From Punica granatum (Eukaryota > Streptophyta > Magnoliopsida > Myrtales > Lythraceae), in assembly GCF_007655135.1 (NCBI RefSeq), contig NC_045127.1, positions 40,435,538-40,499,537 on the forward strand: DNA of 64,000 nt. The letters run 5' to 3'. The notes under the pieces were generated by a model. The model saw nothing but the letters and a program-made list of their open reading frames with translations, did not search any database and was not told where the DNA came from. Every line of letters starts with the position of its first letter. Within the stretch, counting starts at the first letter, position 1. The position numbers and the translations under genes were made by a program. Positions 1 to 11,800 of the stretch are shown in pieces.

Positions 1-2220
1 ATGCAAATAAACGCACAAACATGATAATTTAACGGAATCGATAAAATGACACCGGTTCATGAAACAGGAAAATACAAAAGCACGGGAACCGACTTATTTC
101 AAGGTGGAAGAGGCCTCCATGAACCCAAGTGATCCAAGGGAGCTCTCGGCCACCTCCCATGAGAAGTGGCCGTGAGCTCCCATGGCTCACATGGGCCAAG
201 ACGGCCTCTTCTACCTCGATCTTAGTCGTCTCTCGTCATGCTAGCATACACCACGACATTATACATGCATAATAATGAAGTTGAAACTCATTAAATGATT
301 ACATGCATATAACCGGTCATGGACCGCCTTATCGCCCCATAAGCCTAAGAATCTAAGGGACCTAGCTTCTCTAAGTTGTAAGAGAGTTATACCTAACCTC
401 GAGGCTTGAAGGGGAGTCAGTGAAGAGGATAGAAGAGCTGCTGGAAGCTCGAGTGCTTGTCTGGACAAAGCTGACCCGAGAGGAGCAAGGAAGGCACCCA
501 GGTAAAACTCAATTGGATTGCAAGGCTCGAGATGGCTTCTCCAAGTCGGCATGAGCCTTCTCGGCTCCTAAGAGGCTACTGGAGGTAGCTGTGGGTGGCT
601 CACCGCATGTGTGCAGCTGTGCTACCCTGGAATCAAGGAAGAAAACCGGTGAGATGAAATGAAACTCGGGAAAAAAGAAATAAAGGAAAGAGCGGTTGTG
701 CAAGGTCGAATGACTCTCAAACCGCGACCTCCTCGTCACAGGGAGAGTGAGGGTCATGGGTGGCCCGTCCAAGGGTGTTAGCACGACTCACCTTAGTCGT
801 AGGAGGGAGGAATTTGTCTAGAAACCGAAAAATGCTTGAGAGGGCCCATTCTGGACAGTGATGGTTTAGACTGTTGGAGGCTTCAAACGGGAAAACTAAG
901 GCTAGAAATGGACTTGGGAAGGTGGAAATATGGAGAGTGTGTAGTTTGTTTGGTGTTTGGTTGAGTCGGGTGGGCGGTCGTCGGAAAATAGTTGGTTTTC
1001 CAGCAAAAATGGCCTAGTTTATGGACAATGCTTGGGTTGCGCGAATACTGAATCTAAGGGGGAGTTCGAGAGAGAATGGCTTGAGAGAGAATGCAAGAGG
1101 TGAAGTGATTAAATGCTCTTGTGCTTAGGTTTATATATGGATGCTTAATGAGACAAATTAAGTGAAACTAAGCACGATTAAGAGGATGATGATGAAGAAC
1201 CAATGTGGTTGAGAGGATTAGGGAGGGAGAATGTCAAGTTGAGTGTAGGGGAAGTTAGAAGAAAGGTGATGGGAGTTGATGGATGAGAATGTGTCTAAGA
1301 GATATCTTGAACTTATGGTGGGAAAGGGAGGAGCCGGCTAAAGGAGAGGCTTGCAGCTGGTTGCAGCTTCGCTTGGCTGGCCGTGGGTCCCACTTGGCTT
1401 TGGGGAGAGTCGGGGGAAGCTCGGGTTTCAATCGGTCGCGCGTTCGAGCTCCGTGGCTCGCATGAACAGCGAATTGTCAATGCGCGCACAAAGATGATTC
1501 CAATAAGCCCAATATTACTATGTTTTGCATAAGAAAATGAATGGATGGCCTAGAGGCTCAGAAGCCGGTTTTGCTCGACTTGGATGATCGGAGCGAAGTT
1601 AACTGTTTTTGTCGCCTATTCGTGTGTCTGCACGCTGTACTGCTTGCATTGGCATGCTTTGTGCTTTAGGCGAAACAGTTAACTCGTCGACCTCTGTTGG
1701 AGATCGGGAACCGGAGACATCCCAAGAATCTGCAATCGGAGTTCTCTCAGTATTTCCCGAGTATTCTGATGTGTCCGGAGACCACTGTATTCGTCATTTT
1801 TCAAAAACAAACCTCGAAGATTTGCCAGGGGACGTTTGAGACCACTTTAAAGCTACTTGGGCGACCTTGATAAGTTGTGCAGTTTGAGCCGAAATGATTT
1901 CTCGGGCCCTAGGGGTTGTTGGGAATGGGTGAACATTTCTCAGAACAAGCTCTGAGCACGAGATTCCGCTTGAAATCACCATAAATTATTTGGACAAGCA
2001 TAACACAACAGAAGTAATTGTCATAAATTTAAAAAATTTATGCACGATTACTCGCATACAAAAGGTTATAATATCCACTTTGATTAAACTTACAAAATAA
2101 GTACTTACCTAATGTACTTAATATAAATAACGTAACAATTAGATGAGACAAATCTTCATAAAACACAATCCTAACAGGTACACTTTTTAAATCAGAGCAA
2201 TTGTAATTCTTTCTTCTTCT
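1..2220. other. Gene-free region, probably degraded retroelement sequence
   Basis: No open frame here resembles a protein I know; those present are short and unsupported. Base composition is moderate to 1970, then becomes strongly AT-rich. The moderate-GC block with scattered short frames resembles old LTR or leader sequence of a retrotransposon, but I found no terminal repeat, primer-binding site or coding domain. Its class is unknown. Confidence 0.35.
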
Positions 2221-2639
2221 TTTTTTAATTTTCGGTCAACAAAGAAAGTCCATAGATAAAGTATGAAAAAATAAGAAGTTAAATGAAAGAATTCATGTAG
2301 TCCCATTAGCAAAAAGAGAAATTAATACCTTTCAGTTCTTAGCGAAGAATTTGTGCCACTGCACGATATTTTTTTTTTCTCGGAAAGTAATGAGGATATA
2401 TTCATTAAGGAAAAAGTACACAACAAAATACCCATGAAAATGAAAATTAGAAGATCGAAACAATCGAAGGAATCCTCCTGGCAACTACATAGGAAAGGTA
2501 GGTGAAAAAACACCAAGCAAATAACTACAAAACTATACAGTAGCAATCTGATTGCCCCATCAAAATCCCCTGCCATCCCACATGGATCCTGGTATAATCC
2601 AAGGAAGAGGGTCCTCAAGCCCTATCAGAGCCACTGCAT

Positions 2640-5600
2640 GATACTTTCTTCTTGGCAATATAGGTGGCATTTGGGTCGTAGGAAAGTTCAAATTTTCCCA
2701 GGAATCCTAACTTTTCCACCCATTTTTAGATGTTTGGGCGAAAGGTTTTAATCCAGGAAAGTGTCGTATGGTTAAAACTTTCCAGCCATAAGTGGAAAGT
2801 TTTTCCTTCGGAGACACATCTATGTATTACTCAAATTCATTTGGGTGTATAAGATGGGTGCATAACAAATAGAATAAAAATGGGTGCACAATAAATGCTA
2901 TAAAGAAACTGACTGCGATTAACATGAATGTTTACGAAATGTAGCACTCTTACTTTAACTTGGGTGTATAAAATAGGTGCATAATAAATGCAGTAAAATG
3001 GGTGCATGAGAAATGTACCTCTCTTACCAACTACAATTCGAATAACTTTGAAATAAAAGAAGCTTTAATTAACAAACAAATACCAATATGCCTTCTTTTG
3101 ATGGATATAAATAAATGACTGCCTTATAGAAAATAAAGAAATGAAAAAATAAATGTTTGCCTTCCAAATTGAACAATTTTGAAAATAAAAGAAAAATAAT
3201 ATCTGATCTATTACAAATAGTAAAAAAATAATAATTTCATCATTAAATGTCAAAGTGTTGTTAATAAAGAAATAAAATCAACCAATTACAAACTGTCCAT
3301 TTCATAAAATATAAGAAAGAAATTTTATAGAAAATAAAAGCATGTTTTACTCTTTCAAGGGAAACAATAATTGAATGTCTTATAAAAAACAAATGAAACG
3401 AAGAAAATAAATGCTCGTCTTCCAAATTGGATAAATTTGAAATTAAAAGGAAAATAATTTCCGATCGGATAGAAAAAAATAAATAGTAAGTAATTAATCA
3501 TTAAATAAGAAAATACTATTATTTAAGAAAGACAAACTATGGACAATTTTTTTTTTGATGGATAGCAAAGAAACAAAGAATAAATTGCCGCCTTCAGATT
3601 TGAATAATTGGAAAATAGAAAAGGAAAAAGTTTTATAATCGATTAGAAAACACGAACAATAAAAGTACGAATAATAAATGCCCACCTTATAATAGAAAAC
3701 TCAACTAAAAAAATAAAAGGAAATAGTAACTAATAAAGAAATGAAAAAAGTAGTAAGTCCGATCGAATAAAAGGAAATAATAAGTAATTAAAATAAGTCC
3801 TTATAAAAGGAAATAAAAGTCCTTTGAAATTCAATATATTTGAAAATAAAAGGAAAATAATTTCTAGTCAAATACAAAAGGTAAATAGTAAGTAATTAAT
3901 CAATAAATAACAAAGTATTATTAACTAAGAAAAAAACTATGGACGGAAATTTTTTGGAGGAATAACAAAGAAACAAAATATAAATTGTCACCTTCCGATT
4001 TGAATAAATTGGAAAATAAATAAGGAAAAATTATGATCAATTAGAAAAACCGAACAATAAATGCACGAATAATAAATGCCCACCTTATAATTGGCAACCG
4101 TATATATAGAGGCTCATACTATTAACAAACCCGTATTATATCTAAAATTTTGACTCATATTTGGATTACATCTAAAATTCGGGTTAAATCTAATTTTATG
4201 ATCAATGGCTTCCGCTATGAAGTACCTAAATAAGTGCATTCTTACTAATTTCAACAAATTTTCAAATTCGACCATTTAGTTTATGTAAGTGTAGTTAATC
4301 ATTAATTAAAATAAATTTGTTTTGCTCTTTTTTATGATTCTACAGGAGAAAGGCATCAAGTGATAGCCAATATTCCTATCTTGACGAGCTATCTCTAGAT
4401 AGAGAGGATTGTAAAATTAAATTACGTGTTTCTAGACTATTTGATACCTTAAATCTATATATTACTAAAATTCACTTAGGTGTATAAAATGGGTGCATAA
4501 TAAATGAAGTAACATGGGTACATAAGAAATGTACCTCCCTTACTAACTACAATTTGAATAAATATGAAATAAAAGGAAAATAAATTACTACATTATAAAA
4601 AATAAAGAAACGAAAAAAATACTAAGTTCAGTCGAATAAAAGGAAATAGTAAGTATTTAAAATAAATTCATTATAAAAGGAAATAAAAGTCCTTCCAAAT
4701 TGAATAAATTTGAAAATAAAAGGAAAATAATTTTCGTTCGAATACTAAAGGCAAATCATAAGTAATTAATCATTAATTAACAAACCAATTCCAATCTGCC
4801 TTCTTTCAAAAGAAATAATAAATGACTACCTTATAGAAAATAAAGAAACAAAAAAATAAATGTTCACCTTTTAAATTGAACAAATTTAAAAATAAAAGGA
4901 AAATAATTTCCGCTCAAATAAAAATAGTAAACAATAATTATTTAATCATTAAATGTCAAAGTGTTATTAGTTTAGAAAGAAAATCAACCAACTCTAATAT
5001 GCCCATTTCATAAAATATGAAAAAGGATCTTTAAAGAAAATAAAAGCATGTTTTATTCTTTCAAGGGAAATAATAATTGACTGCCTTATAAAAAACTAAA
5101 TAAACGAAAAAATAAATGCTCACCTTCCAAATTAAATAAATTTGAAAATAAAAGGAAAATAATTTCTGGTTAAATACAAAAAGTAAATAATAAGTGATTA
5201 GTCATTGAATGACAAAGTGTTAGTAATTAATAAAGAAAAACTATGGACGAAATTTTTTTGGACGAATGTAAAAAAAATATAAATTGGCACCTTTTGATTT
5301 GAATAAATTGGAAAATAAAAAAGGAAAAACATTTTATGATTGATTAGAAAAAACAAACAATAAATGCACGTATAATAAACGCCCACCTTATAATCGAAAA
5401 CTCAACTATACATATAGAGACGCACACTATAACAACCTGTATTATATCTAAATTTCGGACTCAGATTCAGATTACATATAAAATTCGACTTATATCTAAT
5501 TTTCTAATCAATGGCTTCTGCTATGAAATGCCTAAATAAGTGAGTTCTCACTAATTTCAACAAATTTTCAAATTTGATCATTTGGTTTATGTAAGTGTAG

Positions 5601-5760
5601 TTTAATCATTGATTAAATTAAATTTGATTTGTTCTTTTTGATGATTCTGTAGAGAAAGGCATCAAGTTATAACCAATATTCATTTCTTGAGGAGCTAGTT
5701 CTAGATAGAGAGGATTGTAAAATTAAAGTATATGTGTCTAGATTATAGGATACCTTAAAT
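2640..5760. repeat. AT-rich noncoding region built of nested duplications
   Basis: Several long blocks recur with divergence. A block at about 3065-3470 reappears at about 4786-5170 (offset roughly 1.7 kb). A block at about 3520-3700 reappears at 3930-4090 and 5230-5400. A block at about 4081-4440 reappears at 5388-5755 (offset roughly 1.3 kb). The phrase gggtgcataataaatg also recurs near 2840-3010, 4490 and 5875. No coding potential is visible. The different offsets suggest more than one duplication round. The underlying unit may be an old transposon or a decayed satellite-like sequence. Confidence 0.7.
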
Positions 5761-6450
5761 AAAAATAAAAATAAACAATTTATCAGCGTAAATGTGGTTT
5801 TAATTGATGAAAAGGTGCGCGAGTCTCTTCCTATAATTTTTACTATAATTTGTAAATAACTAAAATTTAATCGGGTGCATAATAAGTGAGATTGAGTGCA
5901 TAATAAATGCTAAAAGAAAATTTTAAAACAAAGATAATAATTAAAAAACTTTTAATAAATGCAATTAATGTATCTAAATCTCCCACTCACTATATAATAA
6001 TTTAAAGAAAAGAAAAAGAATATGGAAAAAAAAAACAAAGAATAATAATTAAAAATGTTTAATAAATGCAATTAAATGTACTCAAATTTCTTACTAAATA
6101 CAAATAAGAGAAAATTTTTGATGTAATTACTTAATTATATATAAGTGATAAATGTATAGAAACAATTCAATTAACGCGACATTATAAAAATTGAGCCTAG
6201 TTTATAGAAATTGAAATAAAATTTTTGATATTCTTACGAAAATTAGTGAAGTATATATATAATTCATCATAAAAACTAAACATATAGACGTACAGGCATA
6301 TTGAAAAGTACTAAAATTTAACGTGTTAAAAATAAGAATCATGAATTATAAAAATAATTACCTTTTAATAAATTCTAAAATAATAAGAAATATATATAAA
6401 AAAAAGTATGTATATAAACTAGAGTTAATATACATATATATAATATATAT
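5760..6450. other. AT-rich intergenic sequence, no feature seen
   Basis: Very AT-rich sequence with many short A and T runs and no plausible coding frame. It continues the repeat block on its left and ends at the foldback element at 6453. Nothing else is supported. Confidence 0.5.
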
Positions 6451-6452
6451 AA

Positions 6453-6797
6453 AGGGTTTTTACCTAAAATGGCCCATAGTTTGTCCGTTTTGTCAAATCT
6501 ATCATATGCTTTTTTTTTGTCAAATCTATCCCATGGTTTACTTTTTGTATCAAATCTATCACAGCGTTATCTTTTCCGTTAACATCTAACGGCCGTGCTG
6601 ACGTGGCACGTGGAGAGATAGTGGGCCACACTTGCCACGTAGGCGCCACGTCAGTACGGCCGTTAGATGTCGACGGAAAAATAACACCGGGATAGATTTG
6701 ATGCAAAAAGTAAACCATGTGATAAATTTGACCAAAAAAAAGCATAGAATAGATTTGACAAAACGGACAAACCATGGGTCATTTTAGGTAAATACTC
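6453..6797. mobile_element. Foldback MITE with GC-richer core (Mutator-like?)
   Basis: The two ends are inverted copies. The left end contains tttacctaaaatggccca and the right end reads, in reverse complement, tttacctaaaatgaccca. Pairing continues inward for more than 100 bases, including the motif gtttgtccgttttgtcaaat. The centre (about 6570-6680) is GC-richer, with several ACGT-core motifs (gacgtggcacgtgg, ccacgtaggc, ccacgtcag) also in inverted arrangement. There is no transposase, so it is non-autonomous. Flanks are TA-rich, so the target duplication (perhaps tatataa) cannot be fixed. Short open frames on both strands are by-products of the inverted repeat. Confidence 0.8.
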
Positions 6798-6799
6798 CT

Positions 6800-7370
6800 A
6801 TATATAATGTCTCATTATATAGAATAATAACAAACCTTACCCACAAAAGAAGATTATATAAACTGAAAAAATAATAATATATAGAATAATAAAAATCTTT
6901 ATCCATAAGGAAGATTCCTTAAATATGAAAAACTATAAAAGAATAAAAATATTTAAAATAATATAATTATATTTAACACAAACTAAAATTGTGAAAGAAA
7001 ATAAATAAATTTACTAGACATAATACGAACGTTGATTATAAAATTATAATTGAATTATTCAAAAGCATTCATGCAACTCTATTGAAAATTATTTTTGAAA
7101 ATTGATTGTTCAAAACTTTTATTTTCAATAATAAAAATAATAATACTAATAAGTAAATTCATATCTTAAACTGTGATAATTATTATTCGTACAACATATA
7201 ACCCCTGCAATGTATGGGATTGAACACTAGTTGTATTCTTAGAATATTATTGTGGGTTTCACGTGTTGACTCACATAAATAAATTAAATATTATATTATT
7301 ACTCACTTTTCCAATTATGCACGAGGGTTATCAAACACAACAGTCTCATATTTTCTTCCTATATTCCTAG
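6800..7370. other. AT-rich intergenic sequence
   Basis: No gene, RNA or element ends could be recognised. Composition is extremely AT-rich. Confidence 0.4.
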
Positions 7371-7377
7371 ATAATGA

Positions 7378-7616
7378 TTCCATGGTTAAAATTTTGAGAG
7401 ATTTTTTGGTAATCCTATCTCGTCATGTGGCGTAAGGAAGTACTAATTAAATTGTAATAAACTAAATAATAAGTGTTAATTATTTGATTAATTGCAATAA
7501 TTTTTTTAATTGAAGCAATCTTATTAGTTTTTTCACATCACATCATTATGAGATAGGATTATTTAAAATTTTCTCTAAAATTTTCCTTACAATCTTAAAT
7601 TCTCATAACCATGGGA
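7378..7616. mobile_element. Small foldback element (MITE-like)
   Basis: ccatggttaaaattttgagag near the left end and a related inverted sequence near the right end (ctctaaaattttcc, then aaccatgg) can pair. An inner pair reads taatcctatctcg on the left and, inverted, gagataggatta on the right. No coding sequence lies inside. Family unknown. Pairing is imperfect, so the call is moderate. Confidence 0.5.
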
Positions 7617-7722
7617 GAAATGTTCATCTATTTTTTTTCCTTTTTCTTTTTTCTGACTTTTGATATAGAATGTGACGTGAAAAAAGAAGAACAAATAATT
7701 GCGAAATCCTGTTAATGAGAAT

Positions 7723-7967
7723 TGAGCATAGCTGCTATAATATTTATTTCACTCTATCAAGTAGTTTGAAATTAGAAGAATATATAAGAACATATATAGA
7801 TATATTATATTTTGCTGAAAGAAGCATTATAAGATCACTGAGCATCGAATGTAGCTGTAACAAAACTTATAATAGTTATTTCGCTCTATTAAGTTATGTG
7901 AAATTAGAAGCATACTATAATATATATATATATTGTACTTTGCTGAAAGAAGCATTATAAGAAGCTG
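7723..7967. repeat. Tandem duplication of about 120 bp
   Basis: Two adjacent units share gagcat near the start, the phrase tatttc-ctctat-aag, gtgaaattagaag or a close variant, and end with tttgctgaaagaagcattataag. Units are roughly 7723-7840 and 7841-7967. Noncoding. Confidence 0.65.
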
Positions 7968-8039
7968 AATAAAAAAAAAAGATGAGAATATATAAATGGG
8001 AAAAGGAAAGGATAATCCACATGTCGGCATTAATCATCG

Positions 8040-8834
8040 TGCCGGAGTGACGAAAACACCCTCGGTTAAGCGCGGGAGACGAGATATTTTGCGGTAGCTG
8101 CTAGTGTCAGTTTGGTAAAATTGCAGGCAGGAGAAGGAATGATCAAGCAAGAGTGAATACGGAAGAAATGTTCTGCTGCTGCGAGAGTGAAGGAAGAAAC
8201 CGACCGCCATGGCCTACCCTTCTTCAACTTCAATGCTCGCTTTCCCATCCCATCCCCATGTTGGAGAGTGGAAATGAAATCATAGCCATATAACCCCATC
8301 GACCCTTCTTCCCTCTCTCTCTCCCTCTCTCTCGTTTCTCCATTCCCGTCCGTATGGTCTGAACGTTCCGTTTCTTCATCGCCATCGATCCAATCTCTCT
8401 CTGTGTGCTTGATCGAATCTCTGATTCCACTATAGCTTTTGTCCTTTGATTCTACTGTAAGTATCTCCCTCTCTCTCCCCTTTTCTCCGGTCACTTTCTG
8501 TACACAGTCGGGCGTGATGATTTGTGCGGGTCTGCGTCGATGCATTGCTTTCTCGTGATTGCCATTTCTTTCTTCTTTCTTCTTTCTTTGTTTTTTTTTT
8601 GATAAGTCGCGATTTTCATTTCGCGCTGGCCTATGCCTTCAGCTTAAGTGTGTTTTACGATGCTCTGTTTGTATGAAAATGCATGAAAATCCTTTTTACT
8701 GTAGCTTAATTCCTCGTGTATGTTGGCATAGCGGGCGTTTGTCGGGTTGACCTTAGTTCGGGGAAGTTTTCTGTGGCGTTTATTTGCTGATTCGTTTGAG
8801 ATCTCGGGTGAATTCGCATTGGAAGGTAGGGAAG
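8040..8834 (+). promoter_or_regulatory. Probable promoter and 5' leader of the SYT7-like gene
   Basis: GC rises abruptly from the AT-rich flank. A pyrimidine microsatellite (CT repeats, about 8307-8337) and C/T-rich stretches resemble plant 5' UTRs. A good splice donor (ACT then gtaagtat, at 8457) and candidate acceptors after pyrimidine-rich tracts ending at about 8642 or 8704 suggest an intron in the leader, but the acceptor cannot be chosen by eye. No clear TATA box was found. Open frames on the minus strand here are low-complexity by-products of the CT tract. Confidence 0.5.
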
Positions 8835-11800
8835 ATGGGCCTGATTTCGGGTATTTTCATGGGGACGCTCTTCGGGGTGGCGCTGATGGCGGGGTGGCGC
8901 CACATGATGAGATACCGCAGCAACAAGCGCATCGCCAAGGTACTTAATTCTCAAATGTATTTTCTGCTTCTTTTTTTTGGCGATGTTCTGGACTGTGGTT
9001 CTGCCTTTGGGATTTGAAAAGATATCCATATGAATTTAACCATCTAATCCTTGCAATTTCGGGCTGAGGTTTTGGGCTTCTCTGTGGTTTATAATTGATA
9101 GATTAATTACCGTCGGAAGGAAGCCGATGAAATTCTGCAGTAGTAGCATAAATTACGGTGCATTCTGCTGTACTAGTGCTACTTATTGGTTAAGGTGTCC
9201 ATTTTCAGCAAAGTTTGAATTCTGATATATCTTGGATTAAGCAGCAGGCGGTGCTGTAATTGGTAACGTGGCCAAGTGCCAGGACTAATATCATTTATGA
9301 GGGACGTCTTCTGGCTACATAGAGTATAATGGGGGTGGGCAATTGTCTGCAGGCAACTTGTTTCAATTAAGCTTAAAAAGTTTTTAGTTGAAATTTGTAA
9401 AGTGGAAAACTTTGTTTTAGCAGGGTGTACTTATTATAGGAGATAATACTGTGGAGTTGCTTGGTAATAATTGTAGTCAAGTTATTTTTCAGCATGTACG
9501 TTGAAATTCAATTGTCAATATTAGTTACGTTCATTGTGCTGGTTGGATTCACTGTCGTACAGGCAGCTGATGTCAAATTGCTTGGATCTCTGACGAGAGA
9601 CGATCTAAAGAAGATTTGTGGTGATAACTATCCTGAATGGATATCTTTTCCTGTTTTTGAGCAGGTCAGGTTTATTTCCAACTATCATCACATGAGGAAA
9701 GTTTTTTACTGCTTTAATTTATTCCCTGCAGAATCTTTCCCTTCATGAAGAGCATGGGAATCCTTCCAGTTGAAAATTCTTTTCATTTAAAACTTAATTG
9801 GTGTTGTTAAAGGTATGAGCATGTGGTGATCAATGGAGCATGATGGTTCAGAACTGTTAATGTAGTTTACTCTACTTCAATGAGATTTTTCCCCAATAAA
9901 CGTGTTTTTTTTCCCCTTTTTCTGTTAGACAGTCATGCTTGTGTCTTGAATGCATGCGTAGATAGGATCACTAGGCATTTTTAGAGCAAGGGTGATGATA
10001 AGGTGATAGAACATGGCAATAAATAAAATATCAATGTGATTATCCTCCATGTAATGAAAACTATGCCATTTTCTGTCCCATCTAAATTATCGTTTCTATT
10101 AGGGAAGGAAGAAGGTAGGTTGGGATATAATGTTTCGAACTATGTCTACAAATTTAACAACAAAATAAATATAGGCTTGATTAGTCTCTCACTTTATGAA
10201 CCTTATTCTTGAAATAAAGAAGTTGCTTTGAAAGTTTTAAATAGTGAACCTTTTACCCCATCCTTTTTAGGTATCCACCTTATCTTGGTAACATTGCATA
10301 TATGTTTCCCATTCTGCGCACTGAGTTACCACAATGGCTCTTATTTATTTATTTATTTTTCTATATAATCTTGTTTTTGACTTCATATAGATTATATTTT
10401 AGATATTATGACTTGACTTGGTTTATATTCCTGCTGTAACAGGTGAAATGGATGAACAAGCAACTCAGCAAGTTGTGGCCTTATGTTGCAGATGTAATCT
10501 ACTTCCTTTGATAATCATATCTATCATCAAGTTAATTCACTATATTCTTTTGAAAAAAGGTTTGATGGTTATTCTGATCTAGAAAGACTAAGCTAGGGTG
10601 AGTATGAAGATCTAGAAAGACAAGGTTTTGCTGTATAGGGAAAAGGTCTTCATTTCTGATTCTGAAAGAGTAGTAGTCGAAGAACCACTCTTGCGGCATA
10701 TGTTCATCAGTTAAGGCTGTTCTTTCCCTTGGTTTTCCATCCACTCAGAACTTTTACTTTTATCACACTACCAGAAAAACCTTCTCTAGATGTTCTTACT
10801 TTTAGGCTTGGTGTTGAAGATAATTTGTTTAACTCTCCTATGGGCATGATAGCAGGTTTCATGATTTGATAATTGTGAGCACTACATCGAAGAAAGGCTT
10901 ATGTTAAAGCAACATTGGTACCTGCAGATGTTAATAAATCGAAGATGAGAAAGTGTGAAAAGAATTAACCGTTTTGTCAACAAAGATTTGACTTGGGTTC
11001 TTAAAAATTTCAATATTTTCATGTGTCATGTTTTATTAGTATTCCATGAGATGAGTACAATTGGAAATTGTGTAAATAACTCCCAAAGTGACAAATTTCA
11101 CGAGGTCAGTGAAGTAAATAACTCCCAAAGTGACTAATTTCATGAGGTCAGTGAAATACAGTCCCGGCAGAGGAATTGATTTCAGATATGATTCTTACTT
11201 TTCCGTTTTTCTAAAATTTGCCTGTATTTGTTCTTAGGCAGCCACACTGGTTATCAGAGAATCTGTTGAACCCCTGCTAGAAGAGTATCGCCCTCCTGGA
11301 ATTACTTCATTGAAGTTTAGCAAGTTGTCTCTTGGAACAGTGGCGCCAAAAATTGAAGGTATCGATATGAAGGGGCCTTTTCCATGCCCACTGTCCCCTT
11401 TTCACTCTTCATCTTGCTAATTCTTTTTTTGCGTAGTCAGCTTAGTGGCTGTTGCTTGGAGTTCCTTGTACTTGGATAACTCTTTTAGCCTGGTGGGTGC
11501 AATGTCCTTGGCTTCTGGCACAATAGCGCTTCATGGCCCATGATAATCTCTACCTTTGGTCTTTGTCAATGTTAACTAGATCTAAACTCTTAATAGGAGA
11601 AAATGGTATGATTGTTTGTAAATTTTTAAGGATTGACACATGTTTTATCTGGCAAAAAATTATCCACATTAGAATTTGGATTAAAAAATTGGTTTAAACT
11701 TCTAGTGATCAGTGCCCTGTGATGACTCTTACCAATCACACTACTCCAGATATTGAAGTAGTGTGATTCTGTGCGAGCTTTTCTGATGCTTTTCTCGTTT

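Noticed and set aside
6464..6775. Repetitive CPFCQIY-type peptides on both strands
   Set aside because: By-product of the MITE inverted repeat. Not a zinc-finger protein.
8066..8545. 159-codon minus-strand frame upstream of SYT7
   Set aside because: Arg/Glu-rich stretch is the CT microsatellite of the 5' leader read backwards.
10764..10790. CACTACCAGAAAA, identical to a common CACTA terminus, in SYT7 intron 3
   Set aside because: No matching inverted end, subterminal repeats or target duplication seen nearby. May be a relic or chance.
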